Source of the DNA: Quillaja saponaria
Taxonomy: Eukaryota > Streptophyta > Magnoliopsida > Fabales > Quillajaceae
NCBI GenBank assembly: GCA_029379385.1
Contig: CM055608.1
Span: 19,590,350 to 19,654,349 of the forward strand
DNA length: 64,000 nucleotides
Reading direction: 5' to 3'
This document shows positions 11,863-24,489 of the stretch, one piece after another. How positions within the stretch are numbered: position 1 is the first letter of the stretch; the number at the start of each line of letters is the position of its first letter. Position numbers and translations under genes: made by a program. The notes under the pieces were generated by a model, which saw only the letters and a list, made by a program, of their open reading frames with translations, was not told the DNA's origin and searched no databases.

Positions 11863-14197
11863 TAAATTGAAGTCCACCACTTAATTGGTTGACATGAAAC
11901 ATGAAAGTTATTTGGATGAATTTTAGTGATGTGTATTTTTAGTATGTGATTAAAAATAAAGGTGTAAATATTTATAAACTAGAAAGGTATGATTATATAT
12001 GTATAAATTTAATAATAGAATTAACATCCTCCACAAAACATACATCATTCAAAATACCTTTTCATCAATATTTTAATATATTTGCTTTATCTTTTTAACC
12101 TCTCCCTTGTTCAACCCACTTACTCCTCCTCTTATTTCCCATTTTGCTGTGTTTAACTCCATTTCCTTCCCCTGTTCTACTTTGCTTCAACCCCAAGAAC
12201 TCAACCAAACGTTTTGCCAAAGCTGGTTGTGTGTGGGTGTAGTTTCTTTAGCAATTTCCCTACCCATCGTCTATGTTGTAACCCATTGTTTGTTGGCTGC
12301 CAAACTAGGTTGAGGAGAGTTGCTTTTCCTCTGTTTTAGCCAGGTAATCTTCCTTAATAGCCAGCTTTATTATTGTGCTCTTCTTTATTTCCTTGCTGTC
12401 TTGTTAGCTCACCTAGGTTTTAAGAAAATTTCTTGCTGTTGTATTACTTCTATAGCCGAGAGGAAAGGGTGTTTTTTTAGTTGGCTATGATCAGCTGGGT
12501 GTGTGTGGGTAGCTTCAGTTCTAACTTTGCTTTTGGCAAGCTTTGGTGGGTGAGAGTAAGGTGGGATTTGTGTAACGAATGTATAGGTGTGTGGGTGACT
12601 ATAAGGTGGCAGCCAAGCCCTATTTTGGTCCTTGCCGTGGGTAATAGTGTGAGGGTGTAGGAAATTTTCTAGTTAAGTGAGTAATGGCAATTTATTGAAA
12701 TCAAACATGAAGATTATGGCGTTGTTACGAACTTAAATATAAGAGATTTAAAGGAGTTGTAAGTTTTTAACTAAAATTTAGTAATTGTAAACACATGAGG
12801 AAGTTAGTAAAATAGGAAATTTGGAATTCAATTAGGACAATTTAGAACGTACACCGTAGATTTAGGGAATTCTAATTAGTTAGTAATTGAACTCAAAGAT
12901 GTAAGCTGATATTGAATTCAATTGAACTTGTACACTATAAGTTGATAGTTAATTAATGAATGTGGAATGGGGAAAATTTAAAGACTTGAAAGATTAGGTA
13001 GGTGATTACTTTGGAAAATATATGTAGATTAATTAGGATTAATCATGTATTTTAAGTAATTAATAAAATGTTTATAAGAAATTAAATATAAAATACTTAT
13101 AGAAATTAATTGACATAAATTTTACATATTAGATTGGTAATTGGAAACATAAAATTTAACCATGTTAATGTAAAATTGTAAAAATTGAATTCTTGAATAA
13201 ATTGAAGTAATAAACTTTACTTTAAATTATTAGTGAAGTATTTAAGAGGAATTAATTGCAAGGTAGTAAATGCAATAAATACATAAAGAAATGAGAAATA
13301 AGTGCACCTAGGATAGCTAGGATATTTTGATTTGATATTCCGATATGAGATATTCTGATTCTAACAATAGTTTTAAAAGAAATAAGTGCTCAGCCCTGGT
13401 GAGATGGATTGTGTACGGAGAATTAACTTGTTGCACGTGTACGTAAATGCCTGGTATGGGGAGTTACTATTGTGCGGGCCGAGTTACTCATTGGCCATTT
13501 TCTTGCTTTGTATGTTTTAATTGCCTTGATTATTTTAATTGGATTGTGTTTGTTAAGTGTTATGTTTCTGTAACTATGTAAGTACAACATTAGTGATTTT
13601 TTGATTTAGAATATGCTAGTATATTAAACGATTATATACATATATTATATTACATTACTTATGTGGAATGATGCTAGTACCTTTTAGGTACTATTTTCCA
13701 CTCACTGAGTCTATAAGACTCACCCCTCTTTTATGGTTTTTTTTTTAAGTAACAGGATCTCGAGGATGCTTATTACTGACAATGAACTTTGCCGAGTGTT
13801 TGGCAGCAAGATAATTCTTTGGAATCTCAATCTTGAAGTCAAAGGGTGAAAATTTGCAAACATACTAGAGCTGTGGGGTGTCTGGTCTTATATTATGTAA
13901 TAATCTAGTTTGTTATTATGATGAGAATTGGAGTGGAGCTCCTTGTTGGCTTTGTTGTTGTAGTTGTTATTGTATAACAACAAGAATATTTTTTTAAATT
14001 ATATGGGCAAGTTCCACTTTACGAAGAACCTTTGCCAAAATTTTCAATAAAACAGTTAATTTTTGTTCTATAGCTTTTTACTTTTATTTATGGGTTTGGT
14101 CAAGAGTCACAGTTGCTTCTTTGTTTTGAAGTCAAAGTTACAGAGGTTTTGATTATCCATTCCTTCGGCCAGTCATACCTCTGAGAGGGGTGTGACA
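11457..14197 (+). repeat. Solo LTR B, same large family as A
   Basis: This starts TGTTATAACCC and ends GTGTGACA over 2741 bp. Its flanks are GTTGC (11452-11456) and GTTTC (14198-14202), a 4-of-5 target duplication. It shares the GTGCTCAGCCC block (about 13386-13460) and the TAACAGGATCTC block (about 13750) with copies A, C and D. It splits the Athila-like primer-binding site. A TA microsatellite lies near 11830-11860. Confidence 0.75.
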
Positions 14198-14202
14198 GTT
14201 TC

Positions 14203-15697
14203 TGAGAATAATAATTACTTTAATTGTTAATATTAATATAAGTATACTTGATTCTAACTCGAGGTTTTTATTTTATGTAATTTCAGGTACCAAGTGACAT
14301 TGCATGCAACACACTCAAAACTTGGAAATATTATCATTCGATCTTGAGATCGAAAGAACTCTTCGTAAGTTAAGAAGAATCCAAGCTTTGAGCAACTCAC
14401 CTGCAAGTGGTTGATTATCAAGACCAACCTAAAAACAAGGCTTTGAGGGATTATGTTATCTCTCTTGTGCAAAGCCTTCACTCTAGCATACAAAGACCAA
14501 CCATTGCTGCCAATTATTTTGAAATAAAACTGGAAACAATCCAGATAATCCAACAATCTACATAGTTTGGTGGTCTACCTAGTGATGACCCCCAAGTGGC
14601 TATAAGTACATACTTTCTAAAACGGGTTGGAAAACCAAATTAGAACAATAATTAATGTTGCTGCTAGAGGTGCTTTAATGGGAAAATCGACGGATGTTGC
14701 TTATGATCTTTTGGAGGAGATGGCCTCTAATAACTACCAATGGCCATCAGAAAGGTTAGCATCCGGAAGAGTTGCTGGAGTACATGAACTTGATGTTATC
14801 ACTGTTTTAATGACACAAGTGGTTGGATTGGCAGAAAGGTTTGATAATTTTGGGGTGAAACAATATCCTAAAGCCACTATTATGGTATGTGAAGCTTGTG
14901 GCAAAGGTCACTCTATTGACCAATGACCAAATACTTAAGTGGTTTAAAATGTGCAGGACTTTAATCAGCCAAAACAACCCATAGTCCAACACACACAATC
15001 TAGGATGGAGAAATCACCGAACTTTAGTTGGAATAATCAAGATGCACAAGTTGCAAGGCCTAATCCACCACCTGGATTTCAAGCTCCATAAAGGCAAGCA
15101 GCTCTAGAAAAGAAACTTTCCTTGAAAGACATGTTCCTACAATATATGTTTAGAACTGACTCAATAATTCAAAGCCAAACAGTATCTTTGAGGATATTAG
15201 AGATACAAATTAGCCAGTTGGCCAATGCCTTGACAAGTATACCTCAAGGTGCCATTCATAGTGATACGTACATAAACCTAAGGAAGGAAAGTAAAGAATA
15301 TTGCGAGGTAATCATTATTTGGAGTGGAAAAGAATTAGAGGAGCCAAAAAAGAAATTTGAAGTAAAAGCTCCCAAATATCCTACTGAAGAAGAAGAATTA
15401 CCTACTGCAATTAACGAAGAAAAGAAGGAGGAAAAAGTAATATTGAAAAACAAAGAACAACTCCCCCTCTTCCATTCTCACAAAAGTTCCAAAAATAGAG
15501 CATTGATAAACAATTCTAGAAATTTCTATACGTGTTCAAGAAGCTTCATATAAACATCTCATTTTCTGAAGCTTTTGAATAAATACCAAGCTATGCTAAA
15601 TTTATGAAAGACATGCTATCTAAAAGGAGGAAGCTTGGTGATTACGAAACAATGGCACTTACTGAAGAGTGTAGTGCCATAGTTCAAAAGAAGCTCC
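14203..15697 (+). pseudogene. gag: Athila-like gag polyprotein region, degraded
   Basis: Plus-strand frames with stops carry Athila gag wording. An open stretch at 14627-14926 reads GLENQIRTIINVAARGALMG and YDLLEEMASNNYQWPSER and ends in a partial zinc knuckle, CEACGKGHSIDQ, where the last Cys position has run into a stop. A second open stretch at 15122-15553 holds the spacer with acidic and Lys-rich repeats. A frame change follows before the YQAMLNL segment. It should encode the capsid part of the retrotransposon but cannot be translated intact. It is cut at 15697 by solo LTR E. Confidence 0.7.
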
Positions 15698-17082
15698 GAA
15701 TAACTCTATAAAATAGAATTATTTCATATCCTTTTACTTATATTAATTTAGCTATGTTCTAGAGTTTTAGTTAGTTTTTGCTTAGTTTTCAGTCAAATCC
15801 TATTTAAAGTCCTTATAGTATTAGGATGATGAATCCTAGTTGATTTAGGCTTTAATTAGGAGTTTTATATGAGTTATAGTTTATTATAACTTAGTTGGCG
15901 TGTTTTGAAAGTCTATTATAAGAAGGAGTCCTATTGGAGGTTAATTAGAGGAAAAAATTGCTTTAAATGCACAAGACACGAGGAGCTACTAGGAGGCTGG
16001 CACCACGGTACAAGGGTGTTTCTAAGAAGGTGTCGCAGTGCAAAGCTCCATGCCAAGGTGTAGATTCATTGATTTTTAAGGGGAAATTGCAGCACCGGCG
16101 CCGAAATGATTCCTAGTCATATTTGAAGTAGAACTGAGGGTTTTAAGCCTATATAAGAGGGACTACCTTGGGGATTCAAAGACACAATTAAAAGCACAAT
16201 TAAGCTAAGATTTTTTGGAGAAAATGAGGCCATAAAGAGTGCAAGAAGGCAAGAGGAGCTTGGATGTTGAAGATTGAAGACTGACAATCTATCAATTTTC
16301 TATTATTCTACTCCTTCTTTACTTTTCTCATATTTCTTTGATGTCTACACTAGGTAGCATGAACTAATTAGTTCTCTAGAATTACAATTGAATTCAACAT
16401 GTAACTTAATGGTTTTTATTATTCATTGATTGCTTAGGGTTTGGTATATGATTTATTTATTTCATTCTATGCTTAATACTTCTAAATGGTTAGCTACTAA
16501 ATAGATTCATGTGGTAAACCTTAACAAACTTGAAAAAGGGAATTTAGGTTTAGCCTTGAGTGACATAATACTTGTTTGAATTCATTTACATGATTGGATG
16601 AGTTTGATTTGTGTATGTATAAGAATATACCTATATGCCTTGTGTAGCTAATTTAGATATAAGCTTAATGATTCTTGCTTCACTTAATTCTCACAAGAAT
16701 ATAGTGAATTAGTTGGTAAGATATATATATATATATTTATAAGACATAGAAATATAACTTATAAATTGATTAAGAACCCTAGGTTAATAATTCTATATCA
16801 TAGCTAAGCATGATAAGATAATAATAAGTCAAGTGAAGTGTTCAGGGAAATTGTAATTCTAGGCCTTTATCCATTGAAATCTCTAGTTTAATTTGTCATT
16901 AATTAGGTTTAGTTTTAATTATATTTTTTCAATCATAATTCATTTGTTTGAATGAAATTAGAATTGTGTTAATTATAATAATTGGCTAGATATTAGTGGC
17001 AATTCATCGTGAGAATGATACTCTTCTTACTCTATATTACTAGAGAATGAAATGTGCGCTTGTGTAGGTAAAATTTGTATTA
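15698..17082 (+). repeat. Solo LTR E, related to the Athila-like LTR
   Basis: This 1385-bp LTR begins GAATAACTCTATAAAATAGA, nearly the same as the start of the LTR at 1672, and ends ...GTATTA like the other's ...GTGTTA. It has its own TATA box at 16150-16157. The middle has diverged, so it is a related subfamily. Flanks GCTCC (15693-15697) and ACTCC (17083-17087) are a 4-of-5 target duplication. Removing it rejoins the protease region reading of the host element (AIVQKKL to PHKLKDLGSFTI). Confidence 0.75.
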
Positions 17083-18830
17083 ACTCCCTCATAAGTTGAA
17101 GGATCTAGGTAGCTTTACTATTCCTTGCATTAGAGGCACTCAACATTTTGGTAAGGCACTTTGTGACTTAAGTGATACCATAAATTTAATGCCCCTATCA
17201 ATATAACAAAAGCTGGGAATAAGAAAACTAAAACCCACTTCAGTCACTCTACAATTAGCTAACAATTACTTACATATCCTAGGGGAATTGTAGAGGACTT
17301 CCTAGTTAAGGTGGACACATTGATCTTTTTTGCTGATTTCATAATTCTTGACATGGAAAAAGATAAAGAGGTATTTATTATTCTAGGAAGACTAGCTATG
17401 GGTAGGATATTAATTGATGTCTAAAAGGGTGAATGATCAATAAGTTAAGTTCAATGTTTTTCCATGCACAAGATCCTCATAATGGATAATCTAAAACTAC
17501 TATTAAGCATCAAAGGAGGTTTAATCCCATAATGAAAGAGGTGGTGAAAAAGGAAATTATTAAGTGGTTGGATGCTAGAATTATCTACTTAATCTTGGAT
17601 AGCCGTTGGGTAAGTCCTATCAAATGTGTACCAAAGAAAGGAAGAATGACGATTGTTGCAAATGCAAACTACGAACTCATTCCAACAAGAATAGTGACAG
17701 GTTTGAGGGTATGCATAGACTACCGAAAATTAATAAAGCCACAAGGAAGGACCACTTTCCCCTTCCTTCATCAATCAAATGCTAGACCGATTGCTAGGTA
17801 AGGAATATTACTGCTTTTTAGATGCTTATTCAGGGTATAATCAAATTGTTATTGCCCCAAAAGACCAAGAAAAAAATCACCTTTACTTGTCCTTATGGCG
17901 CCTTTGCCTTTAGAAGGATGCCTTTTGGTCTTTGCAATGCCCCGGCCACCTTTCAAAGTTGTATGATGGCTATCTTTACAAATATGGTGAAGAAAGGGCT
18001 TGAAGTTTTTATGGATGACTTGCCTATCTGTGGCGATTAATATGATGAATGTCTCCATAATTTAACTTGTGTGCTTAAAAGATGTAAAGAGACCAACTTG
18101 ATCTTAAATTGGGAGAAGTGCCACTTCATGGTACAAGGGATTGAGGTAGATAAAGTAAAGATTGAGACTATAGAAAAACTACCTCCCCTAATTCAATAAA
18201 AGGAATTAGAACATTTTTTGGCCATGCCAACTTCTACAGGAGATTCATAAAAGATTTTTCAAAAATTTCCAAACCACTTTGTAATCTCCTAAAAAAGACA
18301 CCTTATTTATATTTAGTGATGCATGTCTCGTTGCATTCTTAGAGTTGAAAATCAAATTGTTATGTGCCTCTATAATTGTGATTCATAATTAGAACATACC
18401 CTAATGTGTAATGCAAGTAACTTTGCAATATGAGTAGTTTTAGAGCAAAGAAAAGAAAAGATATTTCACTCTATATACTATAAAAGCAAGATTTTAACTG
18501 GTGCCTAGTTGAACTATACCACAACTGAAAAGGAGCATTTAGCAGCAATTTTTACTTTTGATAAGTTTCACTCTTATTTAATCAAAACTTCTGTTATTAT
18601 GTTTACTGACTATTCTGCTATTAAGTATTTAATTGACAAGAAAGATGCTAAGCATAGGTTAATAAGGTAGATCTTGTTACTTCAAGAATTCGACTTAGAG
18701 ATTAGAGATCGAAAGGGCTCTGAATATTAAGTAGCTGATCACTTATTAAGGCTGGAAGGGAAAGACAAAGTATTTGTGGCCATAATCATCAATAAACCTT
18801 TCCAGGATGAATAACTTGGATGAACAACTC
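17083..18830 (+). pseudogene. pol: Athila-like protease, reverse transcriptase and RNase H, degraded
   Basis: The protease region reads KLKDLGSFTIPC near 17092-17135 and ALCDL near 17155, where the catalytic DTG-like site should follow but reads DLSDTI. RT begins near 17526 (EVVKKEIIKWLDARIIYLIL and WVSPIKCVPKKG). After a frame change it continues with TCPYGAFAFRRMPFGLCNAP and the catalytic FMDD box at about 18008-18019. RNase H is legible from about 18480 (TTEKEHLAAIFTFDKF, MFTDYSAIKYLIDKKDAKHR). Several stops and frame changes make it dead. Confidence 0.75.
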
Positions 18831-18839
18831 TTCTAAGTT

Positions 18840-19964
18840 GTTCACAAGAGGTTACCCTGGTATGTTGACATTGTCAACTATCTAATTGGCAAGGCATTTC
18901 CTCCTAAAATAACTTCTTAACAAAAGAAAAAGGTTTTACATGATATTATATTTGTTGTTTGGGATGACCCTTTCTTGTTCAAGTATTATGTTGACTAGAT
19001 TTAAGAAGGTGTGTTCTGAAGGGAGAAGTTAAGAGCATACTTCATCACTGCAATGTTTCAGAGTATGAAGGTCACTTTAGAAAAAGCCGAATAACAGTAA
19101 AAATGTTCTAATCAAGTTTTTATTGGCCTACATTATTTAAGGACATTAATAATTTTGTTTCCAAATGTGACAGGTGCTAAAGGATGGGCAATATATCTAG
19201 GAAGAATGAGATGCCACTTAACAACATTCTGGAGGTTAAGTTGTTCGATGTATGGGAAATGGACTTATGGGTCATTTAATCTCCTTATACACCAACCTAT
19301 ATATCCTTGTTACTATGAACTATATCTCTGAATGGGTGGAAGTCATTGCTGTGCCAACCAATGACTCCAAAACCATGATTCAATTTCTAAAAAAGAACAT
19401 CTTCACATGATTTGGCACTCCTCAAGCCATTATTAGTGATGGAGAGTCTCACTTTTATAAAAAAACAAGTAGAAGCCCTTCTTGCTAAATATGGGGTGAC
19501 ACACAAGATGGTACTAGCATACCATCCACAATCAAGTGGACAAGCTGAGGTATCCAATTGCAAGATTAAGAGAATCTTAGAAAAGACAGTATGTCCTTCT
19601 TGAAATGATTGGTCCAAGTGATTGGACGATGCATTATAGGCATACCGTATAGCCTACAAGACCCCTTTAGGCATGTCTCCTTTTGGCTGGTTTTTGGTAA
19701 GGCGTGCCACTTACTGGTTGAGTTAAAGCACAATGCCTTTTGGGCAATTAAGAAGCTAAATGCCTATTAGTTTGAGGTGGCTTCTCCAATTAAATAAGAT
19801 TGATGAGCTTAGGCTCAATGCTTATGCAAATGCTAAACTCTACAAGGAGAAAACCAAGAGGCTGCATGATCAAAGGGTTATTGAGCACCACTTTAAGCCA
19901 AGTCAACAAGTCATTCTTTATAATTCCTGGTTAAAGTTTTTCCCAAGAAAGATCAAGATGGTCT
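18840..19964 (+). pseudogene. Athila-like integrase, degraded and cut by a Copia insertion
   Basis: Stops interrupt a clear Ty3/gypsy integrase. The zinc-binding part is near 19060-19180 (ending CDRC). Then come NEMPLNNILEVKLFDVWEMD, YISEWVEVIAVPTNDSKTMI and [15 protein letters not shown] (about 19410-19460), [20 protein letters not shown] (about 19511-19570), and the C-terminal RLHDQRVIEHHFKPSQQVIL. It ends at the Copia target site GGTCT (19960-19964) and resumes at 28996. Confidence 0.8.
19960..19964. repeat. Target site duplication of the Copia element, left
   Basis: GGTCT directly abuts the LTR start at 19965 and is repeated exactly at 28991-28995. Confidence 0.9.
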
Positions 19965-21346
19965 TGTAAGAGTATTGATTATACCGGACATAGCAGAAAA
20001 TTAAAAAAAAAATTCGACATAACCAAATCCCTAAGATAATCTCTATTGTTTATGAACCAATGTTTTTCTATTAATCTTATAAATAGAATATTACCTTTTG
20101 AAGCGATTCTGACGATCTTAAATTTTGATCCACAAGTTATACATGGTATACAATCTCTAAGTGTATCCACACTGAATGACTTGATTAAGAACTCTGTGCT
20201 AGCTGTCAAAAATCTCCTTGTGTGCTAGCACAAGTGATGAGATTTTTCTCATGTCTCATAAATACTCAGTTTGCCAAAAATTCTTTTCTGAGAATTTTGG
20301 CTCTCTTTGTGTGTGATTTCTGAATAAAAGTTCGTACAATACTTATAAGGTCTAACCTTATTTAAGTATGACATAACTGAACTCTAGATGATAAGATCAG
20401 ATCTTATCTATTAGAGACTTTTAGATAAAATAGGAAAATCTCATCAAAGTTAATCCTATTTTAAATTTCAAATATCATTTATTTGTAATTACATGGAAGC
20501 CCAAAACTTTTCTTAATCAAATTACATCCATTTGTGTGTGATCCCTTAGGTTCATATTAAACTGGCAGTAGGCCACATTAAGTTAATGTATTTTTTAATT
20601 AGATCCACATCTAATTAATTTAAATCAAAACTAATTTTTGATTTACCCATTAATGAGAATTAATTATTAAATTAATTCTCGGGTTACCTACAAGGCAAGA
20701 TTGATGCTTAGCAGCATGTGATGACTATCCAGATAATATAAATATATTTGTGAACCTTTCCATGGTGAATTATACTTAGATAGTATCAAAGTATGATAAC
20801 CTATGTACAAGGTATCTATGATACCTCAGGTCTGGAGATCATTTGCACCACTACAACAAAGAACACTCATTGACAACTATGTAAAAGTCCATACTGAGTA
20901 TTATATGATCAAGTCAATTCAGTGAACTTGTTCTCTAACAAGCACCTACATGTTTATTATAGTGTCAACTACACAAGTGATCACGAGATCGATCACCCTC
21001 AACATTTGAGCTAATATAACATGTACTAATCTAACCGGATCATTAATTCTCATTATTAATGATCCTATGATTAGGATTATTTAAGAACAAAGCTTAAGAA
21101 AATATATCTCATAAGCATGATCACATCATGGTTCTTATTTTCATTGCTTATATTCTATGGGATTTATAATGTTCATATTATAGAATTAACTAGCAATTAA
21201 AGTACATGATAAATTATAACACCATATAATAATGAAACATATTCATTGTATTAATAATTGAATAAGATTGTATTTATAAGTAATATACTATAAGTAATAT
21301 ACCATAGACATCTAATATCATTGGCTTGTAAGATATACTACTAACA
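19965..21346 (-). repeat. Copia 3' LTR (1382 bp)
   Basis: Collinear with the LTR at 27318-28990. It is about 290 bp shorter, because a segment present in the other copy (about 28108-28420) is missing at 20763-20773. The plus-strand ends read TGTAAGAG and ACTAACA. Confidence 0.9.
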
Positions 21347-21358
21347 ATCTCCCACTTG
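21347..21358 (-). other. Copia polypurine tract
   Basis: On the minus strand AAGTGGGAGAT directly precedes the 3' LTR start TGTTAGTAG. It would prime second-strand synthesis. Confidence 0.75.
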
Positions 21359-21360
21359 CA

Positions 21361-22917
21361 CTAAAGCCAATCGCTCTTGTATCTTATACCCATCTTCTCA
21401 AAGTGGCGATCAAAATTTTGTTGAGACAATGGTTTAGTGAATGGATCTGCTATATTATCATTTGTTGATACCTTTTGTATATTCACATCACCCCTATCAA
21501 TGATTTCTCTAATCAAATGAAAACGCCTCATAATGTGTTTGGTATTTTGGTGAGACCTCGGTTGCTTTACCTGTGCTATAGCTTCATTGCTATCACAATA
21601 TAAGGAGACTAGATTAACAATATCAGGAACCAAACCTAGCTCGTTGATGAACTTTCTCATCCAAACAGCTTCTTTAGCAGCAATATATTCAACCTCAGTG
21701 GTTGAGTTTGCAATGGTGTCTTGTTTGAAACTTTTCTAATGCACCGCTCCACCATTCAAGGTGAATACATACCCTGATATAGACTTACTATCATCCTTAT
21801 CAGATTGAAAACTTGAGTCTATAAAGGCATCAATTTTCAAATCTGATCCTCCATAGAAGAGAAACAAATCTTTAGTCCTTCTTAAGTACTTAAAAATGTT
21901 CTTCACTGCTTTCCAATGACATTTACCGGGATTAGACTAATATATGCTTGTTACACTAAGTGCATAAGCAATATTAGGTCTAGTACTTACCATAGAATAC
22001 ATGATAGATCCTATTGCCAAAGCATAAGGTATTCTACTCATTAATTCTCTTTCTTGAGATGTCTGGGGTGACATCTTCCTAGAAAGGGTGATTCCATGAC
22101 TCATAGGCAAATAGCTTTTTTTAGAATCATTCATACTTAACCTCTTCAGTATGGATCTCTGTAGCTTGCATACTTTGTGTTTTTCATCACGAGATATAAA
22201 ACCCTCAGGTTGTGTCATGTACACATCCTCTTCAATATTTCCATTGAAAAATGTAATTTTTATATCCATTTGCCATATTTCATAATCATAGTATGCAGCT
22301 ATAGCAAGTAAAATCCTAATTGATTTAAGCATGACTATAGGGGAAAAAGTTTCATCAAAATTAATTCCTTGCTTTTGACTATATCCTTTCGCAACTAGTT
22401 TTACTTTATAGGTTTCAACCTTTCCATCTACTCCAATCTTCCTTTTGAACACCCATTTGCAACCTAAAGGTACTATACCTTGAGGTGCATCAACCAAAGT
22501 CCATACTTTGTTAGAGTACATGGAATCCATTTCGGATTTCATGGCTTCTTGCCACTTCTTAGAGTCAATGTCATACATAGCCTCTTCATAGGTAGTAGGA
22601 TCCTCATCAGTTATAAGTTGACTCTCATAACCCTTAATGAGAAATCCATAATATCTCTTAGGTGGTTTAGGTATCCTTCCTGACCTACGTAAAAGTTGTG
22701 TACTTTGAGGTTCCACTTCAATAGGCACTTGAGGTGGCGGTGTATCATTCGCTTGTGGTTCTTGTGATATTTCATCAAGTTCTATCTTGCTCCCACTATT
22801 TCCTTCTAGCATAAACTCTTGTTCTAGAAAGATAGTATGTTTTGAAACAAACACTTTTTGTTCCAATGGGTGATAGAAATAATATCCAGCAGTTTCCTTA
22901 GGATATCCCACAAGCAT
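21361..22917 (-). pseudogene. pol: Copia reverse transcriptase and RNase H with catalytic-core deletion
   Basis: The RVT_2 domain starts with WQEAMKSEMDSMYSNKVWTL and has WVFKRKIGVDGKVETYKVKL. The motif A region IWQMDIKITFFNG holds the first catalytic Asp, followed by VYMTQPEGF. At about 22149/22150 the sequence jumps in frame from KLQRSI to LKRLSMNDSKKS. This removes the segment that should hold the YVDD box, so polymerase activity must be absent. Stops follow at 21937 and near 21738. RNase H resumes with STTEVEYIAA and ends in NTKHIMRRFHLIREI and NIADPFTKPLS. Confidence 0.88.
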
Positions 22918-23064
22918 GCACTTATCAGATTTTACTCCTAGCTTATCTGATTGTAACCTTTTTACATATGCAGGACATCCCCAAATCTTAATGTAATTAA
23001 GATTGGGTTTCTTTTCTTTCCATATCGCATTGAGTAGGTAGATAGCGGATAGTAGGGTATAACC

Positions 23065-23952
23065 TCAGTAAGAGGTAGGAAGATCAGTGTGACCCATCAT
23101 GGACCAAACCATGTCTAACAATGTTCGGTTTCTTTTTTCTGACACACCATTCATTTGTGGTGTTCCAGGAGGAGTCCATTGAGAGAGAATTCCATTCTCT
23201 TTTAAATGATCAAGAAACTCATCGGACAAGTATTCACCTCCTCGATCTGATCGAAGAGTTTTAATACTCTTCCTAGTTTGCTTTTCAACTTCACTTTTGA
23301 ATTCTTTGAAATTTTCAAATGATTCAGATTTATATTTCATTAAGTATACATACCCATACCTAGAAAGGTCATCGGTGAAACTAATAAAATAGGAGTAACC
23401 TCCCCTAGCAGTGACTGTTAAGGGTCCACACACATCAGTATGCATTAACCCTAATATATCTGCAGCTCTTTCTCTATGTCCGCTAAATGGTGATCTAGTC
23501 ATTTTTCCCATGAGACAAGCTTCACAAATTGGATAGGATTCAAAATCCTTGAAGTCTAAATAACCTTCTTTTACCAACTTGTGAACTTTATCTTCATTAA
23601 TATGACCTAGTCTTAAGTGCCACATATATGAATAATTTACTTGATCATTTTTCCTTTTGTTTGAATGTTCGATATTAAGTACATTACCATGCACATTAAG
23701 AATATAAAGACCATCATCTAAAATGCCAATACCATAAAATTCATTACGGAAATAAATCGAACTACATTTGTTCTTAAGAGAAAATTCATAACCTTCTCTA
23801 TCAAGTTTAGAAACATAAATAATGTTCTTAACTAAAACCGGTACGTAGAAGCAATCATTAAGTTCTAATGTTTTTCTAGATGGTAAAACTAAGCCATAGG
23901 TTCCTACAGCTAGTGCAGCAACTTTTGCTCCATTTCCTAGTCGCAATTCCAC
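23065..23952 (-). pseudogene. Copia integrase (GAG_pre-integrase plus catalytic core)
   Basis: GAG_pre-integrase is present with YMWHLRLGHINEDKVHKLVK and the Cys pair CEACLMGK. The core follows with HTDVCGPL, FISFTDDLSRYGYVYLMKYK and TLRSDRGGEYLSDEF, then QMNGVSEKRNRTLLDMV with the expected catalytic Glu. It stops at a TGA where a conserved Trp is expected (TSY-stop-GYT). The reading then continues in the same frame to KKPNLNYIKIWGCPAYVKRL at about 22940-23000, with a short deletion after LLNAI. Confidence 0.85.
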
Positions 23953-23985
23953 TTCACCTTTGCTTAGCTTTCTACTTCTCAGTCC

Positions 23986-24468
23986 TTACATAGAATTGCA
24001 GATGTGAGGACCACTAACAGTATCTAATACCCATAAAGTAGAATCATTAATAGTTATATTAACTTCAATAACGAACATATGAGACATACCTTCAGAAGGT
24101 TTGTTCTTCAAACTTACATGATACTCCTTACAATTTCTCTTCCAATGTTCATCCTTGCCACAATGGAAGCATTGTCCCTTATCATTGGCCTTGGTAGGTT
24201 TCTTAATACCACCATTAGGTTTGTGCAGTTTCTTCTTTTTCGAATCCTTCTTTTTAGAAGAACTCTTGCCCTTTTTGGACTTTGAAGAGCTACCTACATA
24301 CATAATGTGGTTTTTATCCTTCTTAATAGATGGCTCAGCAGTTTTCAGCATGTTAACAAGTTTAGGAAGTGAAGCCTCTAGCTTGTTCATGTGAAAGTTC
24401 ATAACAAACTGCGAGTAAGTTTCAGACAAAGATTGCAGGATCAAATTCGTGCACAACTCAGTGTTCAT
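23986..24468 (-). pseudogene. gag: Copia gag C-terminus, zinc knuckle and protease start
   Basis: This segment is in the same frame as the upstream gag ORF after one TAG stop. It has the gag C-terminal phrase LETYSQFVMNFHMN-like, a Lys/Ser-rich linker, a complete CX2CX4HX4C knuckle (CFHCGKDEHWKRNC), and the protease start LWVLDTVSGPHICNS. The protease site reads DTV where the family has DTG. A TAA stop at 23986-23988 follows. Confidence 0.85.
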
Positions 24469-24489
24469 ATTAAAGCCTAGTTCTTTTAA

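Noticed and set aside
15256..15453. Minus-strand ORF across the gag spacer
   Set aside because: Antisense of the Glu/Lys-rich Athila-like gag segment, giving a Phe/Ser-rich shadow.
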